Positions 39,601-48,246 of a stretch of 64,000 nucleotides of DNA are shown one piece after another. The stretch is from positions 675,012-739,011 of the forward strand of contig LT599018.1 in NCBI GenBank assembly GCA_900079685.1. Reading direction: 5' to 3'. The notes under the pieces are model-generated. The model did no database searches and was not told the DNA's origin. It worked only from the letters and a program-made list of their open reading frames with translations. The position numbers and the translations under genes were made by a program. Source of the DNA: an uncultured delta proteobacterium. GTDB taxonomy: Bacteria; Desulfobacterota; Desulfovibrionia; Desulfovibrionales; Desulfovibrionaceae. How positions within the stretch are numbered: the first letter of the stretch is position 1; every line of letters starts with the position of its first letter.

Positions 39601-39963
39601 ATGCGTTTTTTGAAGGCACTTTGGCTGACGGTTTTCTTCTTCTGTTCCCTCATCTTTTTTATTCAGAACAACGACGTATTGTCGCAAAAGATGACCCTCA
39701 AATTTGACTTCTACTATTTCGACTACGTCTGGACGAACACGGCCGTGCCCTTCTTCTTTGTCATCCTGGTGGCGTTCGTCGCCGGGGCCCTGGTGACGCT
39801 GGGGTACCTCGTCATGGACAGAATGCGCCTGAAAATGGAACTTAGCCGCTGCCGCCGGGTTGTCCGCAAGCAGGAAAAAGAGCTGAAAAAACTGCGGTCC
39901 ATTCCGCTGGAACCCACGCCGATTCCCGAACTTCCCGAAGCGGAAAAGACCAACGCCGCGTAA
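39601..39963 (+). CDS. lapA: LapA-domain membrane protein
   Basis: 120-aa protein with two transmembrane helices (residues ~5-22 and ~47-70) and a basic cytoplasmic tail with a short coiled coil (VVRKQEKELKKL), the layout of LapA/YciS. AGGAGG precedes ATG 39601. lapB follows, so this is the lapAB pair that regulates lipopolysaccharide synthesis in E. coli by controlling LpxC turnover. Function here is inferred from that pairing. Confidence 0.85.
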   Translation: MRFLKALWLTVFFFCSLIFFIQNNDVLSQKMTLKFDFYYFDYVWTNTAVPFFFVILVAFVAGALVTLGYLVMDRMRLKMELSRCRRVVRKQEKELKKLRSIPLEPTPIPELPEAEKTNAA

Positions 39964-39980
39964 AAGTTTTCATGTTTTAT

Positions 39981-40011
39981 TCCCGCGTCCGGCACTCCGC
40001 TGGACGCGGGA
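39981..40011. repeat. Perfect 10-bp hairpin between lapA and lapB
   Basis: TCCCGCGTCC / GGACGCGGGA with an 11-base loop. No T-run follows; it may stabilise the upstream message or attenuate lapB. Confidence 0.5.
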
Positions 40012-40065
40012 CTGTTCCCCCCACTGTCCCTCGGGGTAAAAACTGTCTTTGGAGAGGAGAATGCC

Positions 40066-41214
40066 GTGGCTTTTCTGAGAGCCTTACAGTCCCTTTTCAG
40101 AAAACAGGCCCCTCCCGTCCGGCCGGGCGAAGGTGAACGGCCAGCCTACAGAGACACCCTTTCCGTCATCAACGACCTTTCCCGCCTTGTCCGGAACGAC
40201 CCCGAAGCCGTCGATATTTACCTCGCGCTCGGCAACCTCTTCCGGGCGCAGGGCGATATCGAACGCGCGGTGTTAATCCGGGAAGGCCTCATCGCGCGGC
40301 CCAGCCTGAACACCCAGTTCAAGGCCCGGGCCTATTTCGAACTCGGGCAGGATTATTACCGCGCGGGCGTCGTGGACCGCGCGCTGGCGGCGTTCCGCGA
40401 AGCCGCCAGGCTTGGCTATTCGCAGAGCGCCGTCACGGCCGAGCTCGCGGATCTGTTCGCCTATGCCGGAGATTTTGAAAAAGCCGCCGATGAATACGGC
40501 CGCTTGAAGCATTATTTGGCTCAGGCTCATTACCTTGTGCGGCAGGCCAGGGAATTTTTCGACACCGGGGACACGGCCAAAACCGAGAAGCTGCTGAAGC
40601 GGGCGTTAAAACTCTATCCCAGCTCCGTTGAGGCTTGGAACGAAAGCATCCGCATGGCGATCCTGGCCAAATCCGCGCGCAAGGCCGGCGCGCTTCTGGA
40701 GCGGGCCCTCGACCGCGTGGCCCCGCACCTGCGCTTTCTCCTTCTGGATGCGTTGCTCGAAACTCTGGCGGAACCTGCCGCTCCCTCCCTCACAACCAGC
40801 GAGGCGGACGGCGGTACCGCCAGGCCGGACCCGGCGCCGTTCGTCCGGGAGGTTTGCGAGGCCGTCATCCCGATACTGGAAAAGCAGGACCCGCATATTC
40901 TTATCCACTACTACGGCGCGTTGCTGTTGCAGCGCGCGGGCGATGCCGACAACGTGGACGTGTGGCTGGCGAAAGCCCTGGTCGTGCAGCCCCACTTCTG
41001 GGCGGCCCGCTTGCAGTCCCTTGCTCTGTCGGTGCAAAAACACGAGCTTCCCCCGGTCGTCGGCATGCAGGTCACCTACCTTGCCGACGAGCTCAAGCAT
41101 ATCTCGCGCTTTGTCTGCACGGTCTGCGGCTTCCGTGAAAAACGGGTCTTTTACCGCTGCCGGCGTTGCGGCAGCTGGCATTCCCTTGCGTTCCGCCTCT
41201 CCCTCCAGCAATAA
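40066..41214 (+). CDS. lapB: LapB-like TPR protein with rubredoxin-type zinc/iron domain
   Basis: 382-aa protein. A run of TPR units (AVDIYLALGNLFRAQGDIER, AYFELGQDYYRAGVVDRALA, AELADLFAYAGDFEKAADEY) precedes a C-terminal four-cysteine domain, FVCTVCGF ... YRCRRCGSWHS, which is the LapB/YciM rubredoxin-like metal site. Unlike E. coli LapB there is no hydrophobic N-terminal anchor (it starts MAFLRALQSLFRKQ and turns Pro/charged). Start is GTG 40066 with GAGGAG upstream. It probably works with the LapA protein in lipopolysaccharide control. Confidence 0.87.
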   Translation: MAFLRALQSLFRKQAPPVRPGEGERPAYRDTLSVINDLSRLVRNDPEAVDIYLALGNLFRAQGDIERAVLIREGLIARPSLNTQFKARAYFELGQDYYRAGVVDRALAAFREAARLGYSQSAVTAELADLFAYAGDFEKAADEYGRLKHYLAQAHYLVRQAREFFDTGDTAKTEKLLKRALKLYPSSVEAWNESIRMAILAKSARKAGALLERALDRVAPHLRFLLLDALLETLAEPAAPSLTTSEADGGTARPDPAPFVREVCEAVIPILEKQDPHILIHYYGALLLQRAGDADNVDVWLAKALVVQPHFWAARLQSLALSVQKHELPPVVGMQVTYLADELKHISRFVCTVCGFREKRVFYRCRRCGSWHSLAFRLSLQQ

Positions 41215-41234
41215 GAAACTCCCTGTGATGCTCC

Positions 41235-44003
41235 ATGATTGACACACCTTCTCCCGATATGCCCCGGCAGGAATCCGGCCCGGACGATTCTTCGCAACAG
41301 CCGCAAAAATTGACGCCCATGTTCGCGCAATACATGAACATCAAGGCGGAATACCCGGATGCCCTGCTCTTTTACCGCATGGGCGACTTCTACGAACTCT
41401 TCTTTGAAGATGCGCACACCGCAGCCCGCGAATTGCAGATAACCCTGACCTCCCGCAACCCCGGCAACGAAAATGCCGTGCCCATGTGCGGCGTGCCGCA
41501 CCATGCGGCGGAAAACTACCTCGCCGTTCTTCTGGACAAGGGCTACAAGGTCGCGGTCTGTGAACAGATAGAAGACCCCAAAACCGCCAAGGGTTTGGTC
41601 AAACGCGCCGTCACCCGGGTGCTCACGCCGGGCACCGTGGTTGAGGATTCCGGCCTTGAGGCCAAGGGGCACAACTATCTCGGCGCCATATACTGGGACG
41701 AAGCCAAGGGCAGCGGCGGGTTTGCCTGGGTGGATTATTCCACCGGTGAGTGGTCCGGGCTGTTCAGTAAGCGGGTCGCCGACCTTTGGCAATGGGTGCT
41801 GAAACTTTCACCCCGCGAATTGCTCATCCCCGATTTCGCCGAGGAGGATTTCCGCCTCCCGGAAGGCGTTCGCCTGGGCGGCATAACGCCTGTCAGGGTC
41901 CCTGCCCGGAGCTTTTTCGACGCCAAACGCGGGGCGGAAAAAATCCTCCAGGTGCAGAACGTGGCGGAACTCGGCGCGCTCGGCCTTGAAGATAAGGACG
42001 CGCTCGTCAGGGCGTGCGGCGCCCTCGTCTCCTACCTTATCCAGACCCAGAAGCACGACCTCTCCCACCTCAAACCGTTTGTGCCCCTCTCTTTGGGCAA
42101 ACATCTCGTCATTGACGAAATTTCCGAGCGCAACCTGGAAATATTCCGCCGCCTTGACGGTAAAAAGGGCCAGGGGACGCTCAGCCACGTCCTGGATTTC
42201 ACCCTGACGCCCATGGGCGGCAGAATGCTTGAGGAGCGCCTCCGTCATCCGTGGCGCGAAATTGCCCCGATTGAGGAAACCCAGGACGCCGTATCGTACC
42301 TCCTGTCCGGTGAGGGCTTACGTGAACGGCTCCGGACCGCGCTGTCCTCTGTCTACGACCTGGAACGCCTCTCCACGCGCATCTGCCTGAACCGCACGTC
42401 CCCCAAGGATTTTGTGGCGCTGCGCCAAAGCCTTGCCTCGCTCCCTCTTGTCAGGGACGCGCTCTGCTCGTCGGCGTCCTCCGGGGTATACGCCACGGCG
42501 GACGAGGCTTCCGGCCATGCCCTGCCGTCCGCGATCGCCAGGATTCTCGACCAGTGGGACGACCTTGCAGATTACGCGGCTCTCCTGCACAAGGCCGTTG
42601 CGGACAACCCGCCGCACGTCATTACCGAGGGCGGGCTGTTCAAGCCGGGATTTCACCGGGACCTCGACGAACTGCTTGACCTTGCGGAGCACGGGGAGCA
42701 GAAGCTCCAGGAACTGCTGGCAAAAGAGCAGGAAGAGACGGGCGTTGCCAAGCTCCGCCTCGGTTTTAACCGTGTTTTCGGCTACTATTTTGAAACGAGC
42801 CGCTCCCAGAGTGAAAATTTGCCCGAACGGTTCCTGCGCCGCCAAAGCCTGGCCAATGCCGAGCGTATGATTACCCCGGAGTTGAAAGAGTTGGAGGAGC
42901 GAATCCTGTCCGCTTCCGAGCGGCGGAAAAGCCTGGAATATGCCCTTTTTCAGGAGCTGCGCGACACGCTTGCCAAAGCCCGCCCGCGCATTCTCTTCAT
43001 GGGCGGCCTTCTGGCGGTGCTGGATTACTGGCAATCCCTCGCGGAAGCCGCCCGGCGCTGGAACTGGACAAAACCCCGCGTGCACGACGGGACGGATATC
43101 GTCATCCGCGAAGGCAGGCACCCCGTGGTGGAAGCGGTCCAGGGCAAGGCCAATTTTATCCCTAATGATTTGCGGATGGACGAAGCGCGCCGCCTCATCC
43201 TGATAACCGGCCCCAACATGGCGGGCAAATCCACGGTTCTGCGCCAGACGGCGCTCATGGTCATCCTGGCGCAGATGGGGTCTTTCGTGCCGGCGGCGGA
43301 AGCGGCCATCGGGCTAGCGGACCGCATTTTTTCACGCGTGGGGGCATCGGACAATCTTTCCCAGGGCCAGAGCACCTTTATGGTGGAGATGATGGAAACG
43401 GCCCGCATCCTCCGCCAGGCCGGTAAAAAAAGCCTTGTCATTCTGGATGAAATCGGTCGGGGAACCAGCACCTTTGACGGCATGGCCCTTGCCTGGGCCG
43501 TTGTGGAAGAACTGGTCAGACGCGGCAAGGGGGCGGTCCGCACCCTGTTCGCGACGCACTACCACGAGCTGACGGCTCTTGAAGGGCGGCTGCCCGGCGT
43601 GCACAACATGAATATCGCCATCCGCGAATGGGGCGGGGAAATCGTCTTTTTGCGCCGCCTCGTGCCGGGCCCGGCGGACAAAAGCTATGGGATCGAAGTC
43701 GCCCGCCTTGCCGGGGTGCCGCAGAGCGTTGTGCAGCGGGCGCGGCAAATTCTGGAAGCGCTGGAAAAAAACCGCGCCGCGGCAAGCGGCAGGGAGACGG
43801 CGAGGGCCATGGAACAACTCCTGCCGGGTTTTACCGCCCCGGAAATAAAAGAGCCGGAAACGCTGCTTCCCGAATCTTTCACTTCCCTTCCGCACCCCTT
43901 GCTTGTTACACTGCGCGATCTTGATCCCGCCCACATCACGCCGATGCGGGCCCTGGAACTCATCAACGAATGGAAACTGTTATGGGGATCCTCAGACCAA
44001 TGA
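41235..44003 (+). CDS. mutS: DNA mismatch repair protein MutS
   Basis: 922-aa mismatch-recognition ATPase. Domain I carries the mismatch-reading FYE motif (MGDFYELFFEDAH). Connector, lever and clamp domains follow. The ATPase domain begins near residue 650 with GPNMAGKSTVLRQ, then SQGQSTFMVEM, LDEIGRGTSTFDG and ATHYHEL. The N-terminus has ~25 extra polar residues. The stop overlaps the next gene (ATGA). Unlike MutS2 at the start of the window, this has the mismatch-binding domain, so the genome carries both paralogues. Confidence 0.97.
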   Translation: MIDTPSPDMPRQESGPDDSSQQPQKLTPMFAQYMNIKAEYPDALLFYRMGDFYELFFEDAHTAARELQITLTSRNPGNENAVPMCGVPHHAAENYLAVLLDKGYKVAVCEQIEDPKTAKGLVKRAVTRVLTPGTVVEDSGLEAKGHNYLGAIYWDEAKGSGGFAWVDYSTGEWSGLFSKRVADLWQWVLKLSPRELLIPDFAEEDFRLPEGVRLGGITPVRVPARSFFDAKRGAEKILQVQNVAELGALGLEDKDALVRACGALVSYLIQTQKHDLSHLKPFVPLSLGKHLVIDEISERNLEIFRRLDGKKGQGTLSHVLDFTLTPMGGRMLEERLRHPWREIAPIEETQDAVSYLLSGEGLRERLRTALSSVYDLERLSTRICLNRTSPKDFVALRQSLASLPLVRDALCSSASSGVYATADEASGHALPSAIARILDQWDDLADYAALLHKAVADNPPHVITEGGLFKPGFHRDLDELLDLAEHGEQKLQELLAKEQEETGVAKLRLGFNRVFGYYFETSRSQSENLPERFLRRQSLANAERMITPELKELEERILSASERRKSLEYALFQELRDTLAKARPRILFMGGLLAVLDYWQSLAEAARRWNWTKPRVHDGTDIVIREGRHPVVEAVQGKANFIPNDLRMDEARRLILITGPNMAGKSTVLRQTALMVILAQMGSFVPAAEAAIGLADRIFSRVGASDNLSQGQSTFMVEMMETARILRQAGKKSLVILDEIGRGTSTFDGMALAWAVVEELVRRGKGAVRTLFATHYHELTALEGRLPGVHNMNIAIREWGGEIVFLRRLVPGPADKSYGIEVARLAGVPQSVVQRARQILEALEKNRAAASGRETARAMEQLLPGFTAPEIKEPETLLPESFTSLPHPLLVTLRDLDPAHITPMRALELINEWKLLWGSSDQ

Positions 44004-44467
44004 AACAACGCGCTCTTCACCGTTACAGCCTTTTCGCCGGTCTTCTCTGCGTCAGCGTGTTCGCCGCCTTTCTGCTCGGCGGGTGCGGCAAGTCCGGCAT
44101 GCCCTCGCCGAAAAAAACGCAGGACACGTTCACCATCACCGGGCACGCGCTGACTCCCATGGGCGACTGCGTCGTCGCGCGGGGTACGGTCAGCGGCGCC
44201 ATCCAGAACGTGGAATTCCTCACCCTTGAAGTCGCGCCCATCGAATCCTACGACGATTGCCCGGGCTGCCCCTTTGTGCCGCGCGAGTATGGCGAATTTA
44301 CGGCCTACGACGCCCAGCTTGATGAAAAAACCGGGCAGTTCATGTTCTCTTTCTGCCCCGCATCCGGCGCCCCCATGTACCGCTGGCGCCTTGTCGGGAA
44401 GAACGCCTTCCGCGGGCTCCCGTTCGCGACGACCACACCGCGGGTCATGGTTATGCCGCAACAATAG
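44000..44467 (+). CDS. Predicted lipoprotein, unknown
   Basis: 155-aa protein beginning at an ATG that overlaps the mutS stop (ATGA). An N-terminal signal of ~30 residues ends in the lipobox LLGGC. The mature domain is beta-rich with a CPGCP motif (DDCPGCPFVPREYGEF) and two further Cys, suggesting a disulfide-stabilised fold. Translationally coupled to mutS, perhaps by chance of compaction. I do not recognise the family. Confidence 0.72.
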   Translation: MKQRALHRYSLFAGLLCVSVFAAFLLGGCGKSGMPSPKKTQDTFTITGHALTPMGDCVVARGTVSGAIQNVEFLTLEVAPIESYDDCPGCPFVPREYGEFTAYDAQLDEKTGQFMFSFCPASGAPMYRWRLVGKNAFRGLPFATTTPRVMVMPQQ

Positions 44468-44492
44468 CGGTTCCAGAACAACACGGCAGACA

Positions 44493-44530
44493 AGCCGCGG
44501 CAGCCATCCGGCGCCGCGGCTCTTTATTCT
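44493..44530 (+). terminator. Terminator after mutS-lipoprotein
   Basis: Eight-bp stem AGCCGCGG / CCGCGGCT, 13-base loop, then CTTTATTCTT. The T tract is imperfect. Confidence 0.65.
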
Positions 44531-44598
44531 TAAAATTCTGTTATTTCAGAAAGATGTAGCCGTTTTGCATATCTTTTTCCTGTTTTCTAAAAAAAGTC

Positions 44599-44628
44599 TT
44601 GCAAAGGATCCCACTCTTTGTTTATATA
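44599..44628 (+). promoter_or_regulatory. Candidate promoter of the S24-type regulator gene
   Basis: TTGCAA, 18 bases, TATATA within an AT-rich stretch, ending 23 bases before the predicted ATG. Confidence 0.45.
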
Positions 44629-44651
44629 AAGCAACAAGGATGGTGAACGGC

Positions 44652-45341
44652 ATGGTAATCCCTTTTGACGCCTTTTTCCGCAGGGTTGCGGAAAGTACGG
44701 ACATCGCGACGCAGATGGACCTGGCGCGCGCGCTCGGGGTTAACCGTTCGGCCATAACCCAGGCCAAACTCAGGGATGCCGTCCCGTCCAAATGGATACT
44801 GGCGCTTTCCCGCCGCTACGGCATTTCCCCGGACTGGCTCGAATTCGGCACAAAAGCGCCGGAGCATCAACGGACGCCCCAGCGTGAACAGCGCCCTCCC
44901 CTTGCCCTGCCGGACGTTTCCCTCGAAACCGTTTTGGTTCCCAAGGTGCGGGCCACGCTGTGCGCGGGCGGCGGGTCTCTGGAGCTAGAGGCCGTGCCGG
45001 TTTCCGAACACCCTCTTCCGCGCGCCTGGCTCTCCCGGATGGGACAGCCAAACGCCATGGTGTTCATGGACGTTATCGGCAACAGTATGGAACCGGGCAT
45101 ACGCGACGGGGATATGGTGCTTGTGGATCAATCGCGCACGGAAATGGCGGCCAAGACGGTCCTCGCGGTCGGCTATGAGGATGCCATTTTTATAAAACGG
45201 CTGGAAAAACGATCAAACGGCCTTGCCATGCTTTCCGACAACCCGGAATACGGGCCGGTGGAAATCGCCGGGGATGAACTGGCTTCGTTCAGAGTCATCG
45301 GCAAGGTCGTATGGCTCTGCCGCGACTGCCGGTACGCCTGA
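44652..45341 (+). CDS. XRE-type repressor with S24/LexA-like C-terminal domain
   Basis: 229-aa regulator. The N-terminal helix-turn-helix (ATQMDLARALGVNRSAITQA) is followed by a linker and a C-terminal S24 domain. The catalytic Ser lies in VIGNSMEPGIRDGDMVLVD and the Lys in DAIFIKRLEK, so RecA-triggered or other self-cleavage is possible. A scissile Ala/Cys-Gly is plausible at TLCAGGG. ATG 44652 is chosen because GGTGA is just upstream. No prophage surrounds it, so it is likely a chromosomal stress regulator. Targets are unknown. Confidence 0.82.
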   Translation: MVIPFDAFFRRVAESTDIATQMDLARALGVNRSAITQAKLRDAVPSKWILALSRRYGISPDWLEFGTKAPEHQRTPQREQRPPLALPDVSLETVLVPKVRATLCAGGGSLELEAVPVSEHPLPRAWLSRMGQPNAMVFMDVIGNSMEPGIRDGDMVLVDQSRTEMAAKTVLAVGYEDAIFIKRLEKRSNGLAMLSDNPEYGPVEIAGDELASFRVIGKVVWLCRDCRYA

Positions 45342-45457
45342 CCGGCGTCATACGGTTTCGGGCTTTTGGGAACCTACATGCCGCATTATGCGGCCGGGCA
45401 TGATGCGCCTTTATTTTTTTGCCAAACATGTTAACTTTTATATACAAGGAGTCTGTC

Positions 45458-45619
45458 ATGCAACAACGTTTTTGCTCATGCGGTGCCGGGGTCTGGGTAC
45501 GCTACTTTTTCGCCAACGCGTTCTGGCTGGCCTTTTTCTATCGCGGCGACGGCGGCGATATCAGCACGACTGTCTGCCCCAAATGCGGCCGCGCGCTGGA
45601 TATTGAGCACCTTCGCTAG
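45458..45619 (+). CDS. Small zinc-ribbon protein
   Basis: 53-aa peptide with CSCG near the N-terminus and CPKCGRALD near the C-terminus, a likely four-Cys zinc ribbon. AAGGAG precedes ATG 45458. It lies between the S24 regulator and a GyrI-like gene, 28 bases before the latter. Function unknown. Confidence 0.7.
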   Translation: MQQRFCSCGAGVWVRYFFANAFWLAFFYRGDGGDISTTVCPKCGRALDIEHLR

Positions 45620-45647
45620 AAAACACGTAACCTATCCAGGAGAGCTT

Positions 45648-46139
45648 ATGGTTTCAGTCAGCATCGTCACGCGCCCGTCCCTTTCTCTCATCGGTATGCG
45701 GGTAAGAACATCCATGGCCGACGCGCAACGGGATTGCGGGGCGTTATGGCATACCACCTTCTGTCCGCGCATGGACGAGCTTGCGGCTCTGGGGAACGGG
45801 GACAGTTACGGCGTTTCGTGGGGAGTTGATTACGAGGCCGGAATTTTCGACTATTGGGCCGCGATGCCCGCCCCTCCGGACGTTTCCGCGCCTGCCGGAA
45901 TGGCCCGGACAGAGCTGCCGGAAGGGTTGTACGCCGAGCTCGCGGTTCCGTCCCTGGCCGATCTGCCCGCGTCATATGCGGCCATATACGAGGAGTGGCT
46001 TCCCCGCCAAAAGGAATATGCTCCAAATTTTCAGGCGCCTGCGTATGAATTATATAAAAATGATTATAATATAACTGGTTCACTTATGCTCTATTGCCCG
46101 CTTAAATGCAATGATCTCTCCAGGATAAATAAACTCTAG
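45648..46139 (+). CDS. GyrI-like (AraC effector-binding) small-molecule-binding protein
   Basis: 163-aa stand-alone SHS2/GyrI-like domain. It opens VSIVTRPSLSLIGMRVRTSM, has SYGVSWGVDYEAGIFDYWAA in the middle, and the family end LYKNDYNITGSLMLYCPLK. Such proteins bind drugs or inhibit gyrase (SbmC). The last ~80 bases are very AT-rich compared with the rest of the gene but still encode family-typical residues. CAGGAG lies seven bases before ATG 45648. Confidence 0.78.
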   Translation: MVSVSIVTRPSLSLIGMRVRTSMADAQRDCGALWHTTFCPRMDELAALGNGDSYGVSWGVDYEAGIFDYWAAMPAPPDVSAPAGMARTELPEGLYAELAVPSLADLPASYAAIYEEWLPRQKEYAPNFQAPAYELYKNDYNITGSLMLYCPLKCNDLSRINKL

Positions 46140-46230
46140 AGAAAAATCGTTGCGGTATGTACGGATTCCGCATTGGTTGTACTGTGCTTGTGTACTATAG
46201 GCTTTGTCTGGAAATAGAATGTTACGGCTG

Positions 46231-46263
46231 AAAAAGGACGTTCCGCTATAGCGGAACGTCCTT
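46231..46263. terminator. Hairpin between the GyrI-like gene and tRNA-Leu
   Basis: Thirteen-bp stem AAGGACGTTCCGC / GCGGAACGTCCTT with a TATA loop; on the minus strand it is followed by TTTTT-like sequence. Could terminate either neighbour; about 90 bases from the plus-strand gene. Confidence 0.6.
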
Positions 46264-46345
46264 GAATATTTATGTTTTGCAAAGCCCTTCCTGAGAAAAC
46301 AAAAAAGCGATACCGCGTCATCTTTTTCATGGTTGGCATGCACAT

Positions 46346-46379
46346 AAAAACGTCCGCAAAACAGTGTTTTGCGGACGTT
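46346..46379 (-). terminator. Terminator after tRNA-Leu
   Basis: Fourteen-bp stem AACGTCCGCAAAAC / GTTTTGCGGACGTT with a 3-base loop, followed by a T-run on the minus strand, seven bases beyond the tRNA 3' end. Confidence 0.88.
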
Positions 46380-46385
46380 CTATCA

Positions 46386-46472
46386 TGGTGCGCTAGGTGG
46401 GACTCGAACCCACACAGCCTTGCGGCCACAAGGCCCTCAACCTTGCGTGTCTACCAATTCCACCACCAGCGC
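46386..46472 (-). tRNA. tRNA-Leu (anticodon GAG)
   Basis: 87 nt including an encoded CCA. Acceptor GCGCTGG pairs with CTAGCGC-side bases; the anticodon arm is CAAGG-TTGAGGG-CCTTG; a long class II variable arm (GTGGCCGCAAGGCTGTG region) and the GGTTCGAGTCC T-arm are present. It lies eight bases after the secG stop, the same order (secG-tRNA-Leu GAG) as in E. coli. Confidence 0.95.
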
Positions 46473-46480
46473 GTTACAAG

Positions 46481-46795
46481 CTATTGCCCGGCGGGTTTCC
46501 CTGCGGGCGCGGTGGGAGCAGGAACGGCATCTTCAAGCTGCACGCTCGGCACGACCGATTCCATGGGTTTGCGTTCCGTGGTGGCGATATTGTAGCCAAG
46601 AGAGGTGACCACGAAGCCGATGGCCACACACATGGTCAGTTTGGCCAGAATGCCCCCGGCTCCGGAACCGCCGAACAGCGACGAACTTCCGCCGCCGAAA
46701 ATAACGCCCATGCCTTCCTTCCCGGACTGCAACAGCACCAGGATGACAAGAAAGACACAGATTACTATGTGCGCGGTCAAAATAATAGTTTCCAA
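46481..46795 (-). CDS. secG: Preprotein translocase subunit SecG
   Basis: 104-aa inner-membrane protein with two helices (IILTAHIVICVFLVILVLLQ and KLTMCVAIGFVVTSLGY) joined by the Gly/Ser-rich SecG loop GVIFGGGSSSLFGG. The Pro/Ala C-terminal tail is common in the family. Between tpiA and tRNA-Leu in one transcript. Confidence 0.95.
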   Translation of the reverse strand: METIILTAHIVICVFLVILVLLQSGKEGMGVIFGGGSSSLFGGSGAGGILAKLTMCVAIGFVVTSLGYNIATTERKPMESVVPSVQLEDAVPAPTAPAGKPAGQ

Positions 46796-46825
46796 AATAG
46801 TTCTCCTGAACGGGCGTCGTAACGA

Positions 46826-47578
46826 TCAAGCCAACACGATCCGCCGCATGCTCGCGGCATCCAAAGAAGCACCGCCTACCAGGACTCCGTCCACATTGTC
46901 AAGCGTTATGATTTCCGGGGTGTTGTCCGGCTTCACGCTTCCGCCGTACAAAATGCGGATGGATGTGCCCTGTTTGGGGAAACGCTCAACCAGCAGTTTG
47001 CGGACAAGGGCATGCGTTTCAAGAATTTCCGCTGGCCCGGCAACCTTGCCCGTGCCGATGGCCCAGACAGGCTCGTAGGCGATGGCGAGGTCGTTTTCGG
47101 AAACGGCGTTGTCAACTTCCGCGAGTCCCTTGGTGAGTTGCTCGCGCAAAACGCTTTCAAGTTTGCCCGCTTCCCTTTGTTCCAGGGTCTCGCCGATGCA
47201 GAGGGTAACCTTGAGCCCCTGCTTCAGGGCAAACGCCGTTTTTTTGCCGATGAACTCGCTGCTTTCATGAAAAAGCGCGCGGCGTTCCGAGTGGCCGGTC
47301 AATACATGGGTGCAGCCGGCGTCGCGGAGCATGGCCGGGGAGATTTCCCCCGTGAAGGCGCCGTGGTCTTCCGAATAAACATTCTGCCCGCCCAGGGAAA
47401 ACCCGGTTTTGCCCTCGAACTCTTTCGCGCAATCGGCAAGAACCGTATACGGCGCGAAAATAACCACTTCCCTGTCGGCGGGTATGGCCGCAAGAGAGGC
47501 GATAAGCGTTGCGGCGCTTTCACGGGCTTCCGCGCGGGTTTTATGCATTTTCCAGTTGGCGGCCATCATTTTTTTCAC
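46826..47578 (-). CDS. tpiA: Triose-phosphate isomerase
   Basis: 250-aa glycolytic/gluconeogenic enzyme. Catalytic Lys in MAANWKMHK, His in LTGHSERR and Glu in [12 protein letters not shown] are all present, as is the phosphate loop YGGSVKPDN. Start is GTG 47578 because GGAGGAG lies upstream at proper distance; ATG nine bases later would remove two basic residues. First gene of tpiA-secG-tRNA-Leu. Confidence 0.96.
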   Translation of the reverse strand: MKKMMAANWKMHKTRAEARESAATLIASLAAIPADREVVIFAPYTVLADCAKEFEGKTGFSLGGQNVYSEDHGAFTGEISPAMLRDAGCTHVLTGHSERRALFHESSEFIGKKTAFALKQGLKVTLCIGETLEQREAGKLESVLREQLTKGLAEVDNAVSENDLAIAYEPVWAIGTGKVAGPAEILETHALVRKLLVERFPKQGTSIRILYGGSVKPDNTPEIITLDNVDGVLVGGASLDAASMRRIVLA

Positions 47579-47715
47579 GGCGTTTCTCCTCCGTGTCATC
47601 GACACGCGAAATTCTTCATTACGTCACAGCAGCAAGGGCATATACAGGTATTTTGAACCAAAATCAATTAAATAAGAAAATCGGCGGAGGCCGGCGGCGA
47701 ACACAGCCGGGAACC

Positions 47716-48186
47716 TTATTCCGCCGGAGCAAGGGAACGGGCAAGGACCAGCGCATCTTCTCCGGTATCGTGGTAATACCCGCTCCGCACGCCCACCTGC
47801 GAAAAACCCAGCGCGTGATACAGCGCAAGAGCCGGGGCGTTGGAAACGCGCACCTCAAGGATCGCCTGCGTCACGCCGAGCCGCGCCGCCGCTTCCAGCG
47901 CAAGGCGCAGCAGCTTCTTTCCTATCCCCAGGCAGCGGAACGGCGCGGCAACGGCAATATTGTACACTTCCATCTCGCCGATGGAATGCTGCACCGAGAC
48001 GGCGATGTACCCGGCAAGCGCGTCGCCGCGAAAAGCGCCGAAAAGCGTGCAACCGCCCTGCCGCAGGATGGCCCGGTATTGATCGGCGGTCCAGGGCGTT
48101 GGAAAGCAGGCCGTCTCCAGCGCGGCGACCGCGTCGAGATCGTCTTCCGTCAATTGCCTATAAAGGAGACCGCTTGTTTTCATCAT
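47716..48186 (-). CDS. rimI: RimI-like N-acetyltransferase
   Basis: 156-aa GNAT enzyme that acetylates the N-terminus of ribosomal protein S18 in E. coli. Motifs are EVYNIAVAAPFRCLGIGKKL (acetyl-CoA loop) and ILEVRVSNAPALALYHALGF. The EVYNIAV and NxxAxxLY patterns place it with RimI rather than other GNATs. Divergent from the Nudix-like gene by 60 bases. Confidence 0.88.
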   Translation of the reverse strand: MMKTSGLLYRQLTEDDLDAVAALETACFPTPWTADQYRAILRQGGCTLFGAFRGDALAGYIAVSVQHSIGEMEVYNIAVAAPFRCLGIGKKLLRLALEAAARLGVTQAILEVRVSNAPALALYHALGFSQVGVRSGYYHDTGEDALVLARSLAPAE

Positions 48187-48246
48187 CCGGAACAGCTACA
48201 CTTTGCCGCCATCAAACGACGTCTTGAAGGATAAGCCTTATCTGCC

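Noticed and set aside
46080-46343. An 87-codon minus-strand frame between the GyrI-like gene and tRNA-Leu
   Set aside because: It crosses a 13-bp terminator-like hairpin and has no ribosome site or recognisable sequence.
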